Below, one piece after another: positions 1 to 4,331 of a stretch of DNA of 8,271 nucleotides (its first letter is position 1; each line of letters starts with the position of its first letter). A model generated the notes under the pieces. That model did not search any database. It had not been told where the DNA came from and was given only the letters and a program-made list of their open reading frames with translations. The position numbers were made by a program, and so were the translations under genes. The stretch is from Xanthobacteraceae bacterium (GTDB lineage Bacteria; Pseudomonadota; Alphaproteobacteria; Rhizobiales; Xanthobacteraceae): contig JASHWN010000245.1 in assembly GCA_030044035.1 (NCBI GenBank), positions 1-8,271 on the forward strand, written 5' to 3'.

Positions 1-1
1 C

Positions 2-202
2 GCCGACGCAATTGTGGGCGCCATGAAGGGGATGAGCTGGGAAAGCCCGCGCGGGCCGATCTCGATCGATCCGCGCACCCGCGACATCGTGCAGAACGTC
101 TATATCCGCAAGGTCGAGAAGAAGGACGGCGCGCCTTGGGCGGTCGAATTCGAGACGTTCCCGAACGTCAAGGACCCGCTTAAGGAAGAAGCGGCGAAAT
201 AA
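2..202 (+). CDS. Branched-chain amino acid-type ABC transporter substrate-binding protein, C-terminal fragment
   Basis: This is the last 66 codons of a gene that begins before the window; the frame is open from base 2 and ends in TAA at 200-202. The peptide has the pattern that closes Leu/Ile/Val-type periplasmic binding proteins (Peripla_BP_6 family): a short helix ([16 protein letters not shown]), the segment [20 protein letters not shown], then a beta strand ending in [12 protein letters not shown] and a lysine-rich tail. Such proteins bind an amino acid or similar small polar ligand in the periplasm and deliver it to a LivHMGF-type permease. The ligand cannot be read from this fragment, and the family also includes amide, urea and aromatic-acid binders. 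No permease or ATPase gene follows; tyrS comes next after about 120 bases, so the rest of any transporter operon lies upstream or elsewhere. The family call is from recognition of the C-terminal pattern only. Confidence 0.82.
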   Translation, partial: ADAIVGAMKGMSWESPRGPISIDPRTRDIVQNVYIRKVEKKDGAPWAVEFETFPNVKDPLKEEAAK

Positions 203-235
203 GGCGCAGGCCGAGCGCGGCCGGTGGGGCTCCCT

Positions 236-248
236 GGGTGAGGCACCC
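236..248 (+). other. Small GC-rich hairpin between the transporter gene and tyrS
   Basis: GGGTG (236-240), a three-base loop AGG and CACCC (244-248) form a perfect 5-bp stem 33 bases after the stop of the binding-protein gene. No T-run follows, so it is at best a weak or Rho-dependent end or a 3' stability structure. The rest of 203-323 shows no promoter match I would trust, although tyrS must be transcribed from here or by read-through. Confidence 0.22.
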
Positions 249-323
249 CGCAGGAATTTGAATCGTTCGCTGGACCTGTTACACCAGCGCCGCCGTAGCA
301 GAGCGGCGCACCGATCCATCGTA

Positions 324-1583
324 ATGACAATGAGCGCCTACAAGTCCGACTTTCTCAACGTGTTGGCCAGCCGAGGCTTCATTCACCAGGTCTCGGAACC
401 CGAGGCCTTGGATGCGCTGGCGCGCTCGTCGCGGATCACCGGCTATATCGGCTTCGATGCCACCGCACCGTCGCTGCACGTTGGCAACCTGCTCGTGATC
501 ATGATGCTGTACTGGCTGCAGCAGACCGGCCATCGGCCGATCGCGCTGATGGGCGGCGGGACAACGCGCGTCGGCGACCCGTCCGGCAAGGACGAAATCC
601 GCAAAATTCTCACCGACGAGGCCATTGGACAAAACCTGGTCGGCATCCGCGCCGTGTTCGCGAAATTCCTCAAATTCGAGGAAGCAGGCGGCAACGGTGT
701 AATGGCCAATAACGCGGACTGGCTCAATCAGCTCAACTACATCGATTTCCTCCGCGATGTCGGCCGGCACTTTTCGGTCAACCGCATGCTCGCTTTTGAT
801 TCAGTCAAGTTGCGACTGGAGCGCCAGCAGGAACTGTCGTTCCTCGAATTCAATTACATGATCCTGCAGGCCTACGATTTCGTCGAGCTTCATCGCCGCT
901 ATGGCTGCGTGCTGCAGATGGGTGCATCCGATCAGTGGGGCAACATCGTCAACGGCATCGATCTCGGCCGTCGCATGCTCAATGCGCAATTGTTTGCCCT
1001 GACCACGGCGCTTCTCACGACCTCGTCCGGCGCCAAGATGGGCAAGACTGCGGCCGGCGCGGTGTGGCTCAATGCCGACCTGGTGAGCCCGTACGAATAC
1101 TGGCAGTACTGGCGCAACACCGAAGACGCCGACGTGGTGCGGTTTCTCAAGCTGTTCACGGTCCTGCCGCTTGACGAAATCGATCGGCTTGCGGCGCTGC
1201 ACGACGCCGAGATCAACGAGGCCAAAAAAGTCCTCGCCACCGAGGCGACGGCGCTGGTGCATGGCCGCGCCGCGGCCGAACAAGCTGCCGCAACGGCACG
1301 CGCGACTTTCGAGGAAGGCGGGCTCGGCTCAAGCTTACCGACGGTCGAGCTGCCCCGGGCTGACCTCACTGCGGGGTTAAGCGTGCTGGCTGCGTTCGTC
1401 AAAGCTGGCTTGGCCGCATCGAATGGCGAGGTGCGGCGCGCCATCGCCAACAATGCGATCCTGATCAACGACGAGCGCGTGACCAGCGAGAAGACGCTGA
1501 TCGGTGAGAGCGACGTTACGGCGGATGGCGTCGTCAAGCTCTCGCTCGGCCGGAAACGTCACGTCCTGCTCAAGCCGATCTAG
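324..1583 (+). CDS. tyrS: Tyrosine--tRNA ligase (TyrRS, class I)
   Basis: Cytoplasmic enzyme that activates tyrosine with ATP and loads it onto tRNA-Tyr. At 419 residues it is close to the 424 of the E. coli enzyme. Visible landmarks, counted from the ATG at 324: [15 protein letters not shown] at about 41-55, whose HVGN (52-55) is the HIGH signature of the Rossmann fold; a tyrosine/ATP-pocket region with LQAYDF and then SDQWGN at 202-207; KMGKT at 238-242, the KMSKS loop in the KFGKT-like form normal for this subfamily; and a C-terminal S4 RNA-binding domain at about 350-415 containing [20 protein letters not shown]. The frame is open further upstream (ATG-like start at 258), but those residues are Arg-rich and unlike the family. 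ATG 324 or ATG 330 (MSAYKSDFL) fits the family start; neither has a strong Shine-Dalgarno. No T-box or other leader is visible. Nothing is broken and no key residue is missing. Confidence 0.97.
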   Translation: MTMSAYKSDFLNVLASRGFIHQVSEPEALDALARSSRITGYIGFDATAPSLHVGNLLVIMMLYWLQQTGHRPIALMGGGTTRVGDPSGKDEIRKILTDEAIGQNLVGIRAVFAKFLKFEEAGGNGVMANNADWLNQLNYIDFLRDVGRHFSVNRMLAFDSVKLRLERQQELSFLEFNYMILQAYDFVELHRRYGCVLQMGASDQWGNIVNGIDLGRRMLNAQLFALTTALLTTSSGAKMGKTAAGAVWLNADLVSPYEYWQYWRNTEDADVVRFLKLFTVLPLDEIDRLAALHDAEINEAKKVLATEATALVHGRAAAEQAAATARATFEEGGLGSSLPTVELPRADLTAGLSVLAAFVKAGLAASNGEVRRAIANNAILINDERVTSEKTLIGESDVTADGVVKLSLGRKRHVLLKPI

Positions 1584-1825
1584 AGCGTGTGCCCATAAAT
1601 CTGGCGGCTGCCGGCGATGTCGGCTTTTCCTCAAAGCGGACATCCGTGCGCTGCGCTGCGTATCCATGTCGGCGATGTGCCAACAACGGAAGTCGCACTT
1701 CCTGAACTCGGCGGTCCATCTGGAAGGCGTTCCACCTTATGCAATCATGTCGCCACGTAAGCCGAGAGCCTATGCAACACGCGCGCCTTTAGTCGGCTAT
1801 TTATAGTCGAACTTGCGAAAACACC
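1584..1825. other. Non-coding gap between convergent tyrS and hydrolase genes
   Basis: The 242 bases between the two stop codons contain no plausible gene; the frames that cross it are short, low in complexity and Arg/Ser-rich. There is no clear stem followed by a T-run for either gene. The left half contains the imperfect repeat pair listed separately. Near the right end CTATTTATAG (1797-1806) is a short AT-rich inverted repeat of unknown meaning. Confidence 0.6.
1617..1698 (+). repeat. Two decayed copies of a short repeat, about 49 bases apart
   Basis: The stretch starting ATGTCGGCTTTTCCTCAAAG at 1617 (continuing CGGACATCCG to 1646) is partly repeated at 1666-1698, which starts ATGTCGGCGATGTGCCAACA and continues with ACGGAAGTCGCAC. 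Both share ATGTCGGC, then a CAA-rich centre, then a GCGGA/ACGGA block. A third, more distant relative lies at 3211-3239. From memory, degenerate GTCGGC...CAAAAGCGGACAT-type blocks are widespread in Bradyrhizobium-group intergenic DNA and often produce spurious small ORF calls; that association is recollection and was not tested here. Confidence 0.35.
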
Positions 1826-2830
1826 TCAGTGGCGCAACATGCGCCACAGTTCGGCACAGAAAATGGCTACGCCGGTTATCGCCGCGAGAATGATAATGAT
1901 TTTGATCACCCAGTTTTGCTCAATCGCGTTAACGGCACTCTCCAATCGCTCCCTGGGCTTGGCGGTCCCCGGCAACGGCCCCTTGAACGGCGGGTCGCCG
2001 AGAAACGACGAGACTGCATCGAAGAAACCCCGGTGCGCTGGCTCGCCGGCAAGAAACAGATGATTGTTACCTTCCAGCGGCACGAATTTGGCGCCGGGAA
2101 TACCTGCGGCGACCTCCTCGCCGCAAGAAAACGGCACCCGCAAATCCCCTTGGCAGTGCAACACAAGCGTCGGGGTTCGAATTTTCGGCAAGAGATCAGT
2201 AACGTCGATTGCTGCGGTTGCAGCCATGTGTCGCTCGGCCTCCTCCGGCGTGGCACTGACGCGCTCAAGTTCATTGAACCAGCGAATCTGTTCGGCCGTC
2301 CCGCCGGGGATGAAGTGCGAGGTGAACCATTGACGATAGACGTCCTGGTTGCTTCCCCAGCCTTCTCGCACAATTGCTCGGTCGAGTTCGAAACGGTGCT
2401 TATGTTTTTCCAGATCCCCAGGGAACAAGAAGCCTCGGGCATAACCGCCATAGATGATCAGGTGTGAGACCCGTTCGGCGTGCTTCGCGGCATAGGCGAT
2501 TGACACCGAGCCACCCTGCGATATGCCGAGCAGAACAAACCGATCGAGCGCGAGCGCATCGACGATTGTTTCGAGATCGCTGACCCAGCGCTCGAAGGAA
2601 ACGTCGGCTACGTCCCGCTGCGACATTCCCTCCCCGCGCGCGTCGAATCGAACGAGCGAGTGCCGCGCGCTCAGCCCGAGCACGAGGTGGCGCCACACCG
2701 GGCTTTTAAGATCGTATTCCAGATGCGTCAGCCAGTGCGATGGACGCACGATCGGCGAGCCTTTTCCGGTGATCGAATAGGCGAGCCGCACGCCATCGGG
2801 GGTAGTGCAATATTGGATTTGCTGATCCAT
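1826..2830 (-). CDS. Alpha/beta hydrolase with C-terminal transmembrane anchor
   Basis: A 334-residue protein read from the ATG at 2830 to the TGA at 1826-1828. A TTG at 2863 would add 11 residues, but the family begins near MDQQIQYCTTPDGVRLAYS, and an in-frame TAG lies just beyond at 2876-2878. The alpha/beta-hydrolase fold is clear: VRFDARGEGMS after strand 4; nucleophile elbow GISQG with Ser104; the acid Asp229 in HCQGD; and His257 in GNNHLFL. The N-terminal part resembles hydrolase modules that I know as fusions to adenylate/guanylate cyclase or LuxR-type domains. Here no such domain follows. Instead a Pro-rich linker (about 281-292) leads to a single hydrophobic helix (about 308-328, VIKIIIILAAITGVAIF) and a short basic end, RMLRH. 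That predicts a tail-anchored protein with the catalytic domain in the cytoplasm. Substrate is unknown: esterase, epoxide hydrolase, C-C hydrolase and signalling roles remain open. It stands alone, convergent with tyrS, and has no recognisable promoter or strong ribosome binding site. Confidence 0.88.
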   Translation of the reverse strand: MDQQIQYCTTPDGVRLAYSITGKGSPIVRPSHWLTHLEYDLKSPVWRHLVLGLSARHSLVRFDARGEGMSQRDVADVSFERWVSDLETIVDALALDRFVLLGISQGGSVSIAYAAKHAERVSHLIIYGGYARGFLFPGDLEKHKHRFELDRAIVREGWGSNQDVYRQWFTSHFIPGGTAEQIRWFNELERVSATPEEAERHMAATAAIDVTDLLPKIRTPTLVLHCQGDLRVPFSCGEEVAAGIPGAKFVPLEGNNHLFLAGEPAHRGFFDAVSSFLGDPPFKGPLPGTAKPRERLESAVNAIEQNWVIKIIIILAAITGVAIFCAELWRMLRH

Positions 2831-3061
2831 GGTTAACTGGCGCAGCGTCCCGGATATCGGCAAACGGCCGAGATGCTAACATTCCTCCAAGATAGCCGAA
2901 AGAGCGCATTTGGGGGCGCAGCACAGGCGAGGGCTGTCGCACGCAATCCTGCTGTCATTTTTCCCCAAGTCCCAGTTCAGAATGGTCCATGGCCACCCCC
3001 CGACGGTGCCCGCCGGTTCGGCACGGTGGGATGGTCGTACCCGGCGGGCCCGTCGCGTCGA

Positions 3062-3087
3062 GTCTGATAACCGTGCCGTGATCAGAC
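3062..3087. repeat. Perfect 7-bp inverted repeat
   Basis: GTCTGAT (3062-3068) and ATCAGAC (3081-3087) are exact reverse complements separated by 12 bases. It could form a hairpin or be a two-fold operator, but it lies over 200 bases from either gene start and no adjacent gene encodes a regulator. A function is not evident. Confidence 0.35.
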
Positions 3088-3210
3088 CGCGGCTAAATCG
3101 TCGCAGCGAGGTCGGCGTTGGGTCATTTGCGGCGTTTCCGGCCACACCAGCCCAGGTCCGCTATAGCCCCGATCTCAGACATCAACGGCCGCGGTTAGGA
3201 CGGCAGCGAG

Positions 3211-3239
3211 GTGCCAAACGCGGACATTCGCAGTTGCAC
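3211..3239 (+). repeat. Third decayed copy of the intergenic repeat
   Basis: This stretch starts GTGCCAAACGCGGACATTCG and ends CAGTTGCAC. It shares GTGCCAA, a CGGA core and TCGCA with 1676-1696, and CAAA(C)GCGGACAT-CG with 1632-1646. The shared blocks in the same order point to common origin with the pair downstream of tyrS, though each match is short. Confidence 0.3.
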
Positions 3240-3436
3240 AAAAATGGAAGAGCCGCCCTGCGGCAGCCCTCCGTGCTTGTTTGTTCAGACGACTGTTTGC
3301 ACCTTCCGCTTCTTGCGCCAGCCCAGCAGACCTAAGCCGTCAAGCCGGTGGCGAACAATGGCAAAGCAGCCGGAAGTGGCGTGGTCGGCGAGGATTTGAA
3401 AATAACTTCCTGACCGCCGCAATTTGCACGGGATAT

Positions 3437-3450
3437 TTGATCTAGATCAA
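3437..3450. promoter_or_regulatory. FNR/FixK-type binding site (anaerobox)
   Basis: TTGATCTAGATCAA is a perfect 14-bp palindrome and an exact match to the FNR/Anr/FixK consensus TTGAT-N4-ATCAA; it also satisfies the rhizobial FixK form TTGA-N6-TCAA. Its centre (3443/3444) is about 75 bases before the cupin ATG. The best downstream -10-like hexamer is TATAAA (3494-3499); a start near 3505 would put the site at about -61.5, the class I activator position, but would leave a very short leader. The more common -41.5 position would need a start near 3485, where I see no good -10. Activation of the cupin gene at low oxygen is inferred. Confidence 0.75.
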
Positions 3451-3505
3451 TGCGCAGACTGCCTCAATTAGCTCACGGCTTTCAGCCAAAGATTATAAAG
3501 ATAAC

Positions 3506-3513
3506 AGAGGAGG
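3506..3513 (+). promoter_or_regulatory. Strong ribosome binding site that fixes the cupin start
   Basis: AGAGGAGG lies five bases before the ATG at 3519 and is close to a full anti-Shine-Dalgarno match. It rules out the in-frame ATG at 3450, which overlaps the last base of the FNR/FixK palindrome and has no such signal. Confidence 0.85.
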
Positions 3514-3518
3514 AAGCG

Positions 3519-3896
3519 ATGAAATCACGTCACGTAATTGGGCCAGGAGCCGCAGCACTGCTGTACGTGGCATCGTCCGCCGCCATGGCGCAGAATGCGC
3601 CTCCGACATACCAAGCTGACCCGTCCGTTTATAAGATCATTCTTGAGAACGAAAACTTTCGTGTGATTGAAGCGATCCGCAAAGTAGGGGTGCATGATAA
3701 GGTCCACTCACACCCGGTGCCATCGGTCGTTATTGAGCTCACCGATTGTACCGGGAAGCTGTACAATGCAGACGGAACCACTAGAGTGAACAACAACAAG
3801 GCTGGTGCTGTATCCGCGGTACCCATTATCGCGGCGCACTCGGCCGAGAATATCGGTACAACGGACTGTCACGAAATCTTTGTTGAGCGCAAATAG
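3519..3896 (+). CDS. Small exported cupin-domain protein
   Basis: 125 residues. Residues 1-24 form a signal peptide: a basic start (MKSRH), a hydrophobic core and a likely cut after AMA, before QNAPP. The mature part of about 100 residues is a single cupin barrel. Motif 1 is seen as Gly57-x5-His63-Ser-His65, with Glu73 four places later than the usual glutamate and Gly79 following. Motif 2 is clear as Gly96-x5-Pro102, His107-x3-Asn111, with Ile104 replacing the usual glycine. His63, His65 and His107 are candidate metal ligands. Two cysteines, Cys77 and Cys117, could form a disulfide in the periplasm. The reaction is unknown; periplasmic single-domain cupins include metal-binding and oxygenase-like proteins of undefined substrate. 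The gene stands alone behind a perfect FNR/FixK site. GC over 3601-3900 is about 50% by hand count, well below the 68-70% of sampled lines of the AsmA-like gene, which suggests acquired DNA. Similar proteins are usually annotated only as cytoplasmic or periplasmic cupins. Confidence 0.85.
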   Translation: MKSRHVIGPGAAALLYVASSAAMAQNAPPTYQADPSVYKIILENENFRVIEAIRKVGVHDKVHSHPVPSVVIELTDCTGKLYNADGTTRVNNNKAGAVSAVPIIAAHSAENIGTTDCHEIFVERK

Positions 3897-4035
3897 ATCT
3901 GCTTTGTGGATACAGCAGCTACTCGGTCGCACGTCTCGGCGTTTGCGGCAGCGCATGTTGACGGCAACCGCGGTGACCGCTGTGGGTTCACTTTCGACCG
4001 ATTCCGGCGACGCCGGCTATGTCGGCTGCACCCTC

Positions 4036-4051
4036 GATTGTGTTGCAAAAG
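4036..4051 (+). repeat. Left terminal inverted repeat of the MITE-like element
   Basis: GATTGTGTTGCAAAAG, exact reverse complement of 4237-4252. Its inner part also pairs with adjacent DNA: TGCAAAA (4044-4050), GCCG, TTTTGCA (4055-4061), giving a nested 7-bp hairpin at this end. Confidence 0.85.
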
Positions 4052-4093
4052 CCGTTTTGCACAGGTGATCAAAAATTCTGCGGGCTGTAGGCG

Positions 4094-4112
4094 CGTCTTT
4101 CGTGTAAAGACG
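4094..4112 (+). repeat. Perfect 7-bp hairpin inside the MITE-like element
   Basis: CGTCTTT (4094-4100), loop CGTGT, AAAGACG (4106-4112). No T-run follows, so it is not an ordinary terminator. It is one of several stems packed within the element. Confidence 0.5.
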
Positions 4113-4123
4113 TGAGGGGACTG

Positions 4124-4170
4124 ATCCTCTCGCGTTAAACTTACCGGCGACTTCGGCGGCGCGAGAGGGT
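4124..4170 (+). repeat. Long-stem inverted repeat inside the MITE-like element
   Basis: CCTCTCGCG (4126-4134) pairs exactly with CGCGAGAGG (4160-4168); one G-U and one A-U pair extend the stem to 11. The 25-base loop contains CCG and CGG that could pair again. The left arm could alternatively pair through CCTC with GAGG at 4114-4117, so two exclusive folds exist on paper. Confidence 0.5.
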
Positions 4171-4236
4171 ATACGAATCGGTGGTCGTCTCCGACTTCTT
4201 GTTTTCGCGAAAAATTCGTTGCGCTGCAACTTTCGA

Positions 4237-4252
4237 CTTTTGCAACACAATC
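4237..4252 (-). repeat. Right terminal inverted repeat of the MITE-like element
   Basis: CTTTTGCAACACAATC, exact reverse complement of the left end. A nearby subterminal palindrome, GTTGC-GCT-GCAAC (4218-4230), mirrors the GCAA-containing hairpin at the left end and may be part of a transposase-binding region. Confidence 0.85.
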
Positions 4253-4331
4253 CCCTCAAGAGCGACCGGAAAAGCAGACGTTGCCCATGGGACTTTATGA
4301 GTACGCGCCCGCGCTCTAATAAGCAATCAGC

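Larger units (their letters stand above)
2831..3518. other. Long non-coding stretch upstream of the cupin gene
   Basis: About 690 bases separate the divergent hydrolase and cupin starts. Several frames stay open for 60-140 codons on both strands, but they overlap one another, are Arg/Pro/Ser-rich, and show neither a family pattern nor a well-placed ribosome binding site; I regard them as chance. On the minus strand a GGAGGA sits directly before an ATG at 2882-2880, only one base away, which is too close to work, and the frame differs from the hydrolase. Contents I can support: an inverted repeat at 3062-3087, a decayed repeat copy at 3211-3239, and the FNR/FixK-type site at 3437-3450. Confidence 0.6.
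4036..4252. mobile_element. 217-bp MITE-like non-autonomous element
   Basis: The ends are a perfect 16-bp inverted repeat: GATTGTGTTGCAAAAG at 4036-4051 and CTTTTGCAACACAATC at 4237-4252. With one mismatch the match runs on to 18 of 19. Immediately outside, CCCTC occurs on both sides (4031-4035 and 4253-4257), as expected of a 5-bp target-site duplication. Inside there is no transposase or other credible gene, and the interior is rich in small hairpins. Terminal inverted repeats, a flanking direct repeat, small size and lack of coding capacity together are the definition of a miniature inverted-repeat transposable element or an internally deleted insertion sequence. It would need a transposase supplied by a related full-length element elsewhere in the genome. 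I cannot assign the IS family from the ends alone. GC is lower than in the neighbouring core genes. Confidence 0.8.
3897..4331. other. Non-coding stretch between convergent cupin and AsmA-like genes, holding a MITE-like element
   Basis: No frame here resembles a protein family. Before the mobile element, CCGGC-GAC-GCCGG (4004-4016) is a perfect 5-bp hairpin about 110 bases after the cupin stop; it has no T-run. The element occupies 4036-4252. The remaining bases, to the stop of the AsmA-like gene, show nothing; no standard terminator is visible for that gene. Confidence 0.6.

Noticed and set aside
258..323. Upstream extension of tyrS by 22 residues
   Set aside because: The extra residues are Arg/His/Ser-rich and unlike TyrRS N-termini; the family start is at 324 or 330.
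2706..2882. Minus-strand frame starting with ATG right after GGAGGA, possible leader peptide for the hydrolase
   Set aside because: Only one base separates the GGAGG-type signal from the ATG, which is too short, and the peptide has no recognisable features.
2910..3335. 141-codon open frame on the + strand in the gap before the cupin gene
   Set aside because: Composition is Arg/Pro/Leu-rich, there is no family pattern or ribosome binding site, and competing frames are open on both strands, as expected in high-GC DNA.
3450..3518. Upstream ATG for the cupin gene
   Set aside because: It overlaps the FNR/FixK palindrome, lacks a ribosome binding site and would bury the signal peptide; the strong AGAGGAGG points to 3519.
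4004..4016. CCGGC-GAC-GCCGG hairpin as a terminator of the cupin gene
   Set aside because: It is about 110 bases beyond the stop codon and has no T-run.
4017..4326. Minus-strand small frames across the MITE-like element as a transposase remnant
   Set aside because: The translations show no DDE-type or other transposase motif; the inverted repeats and direct repeat explain the segment without a coding role.
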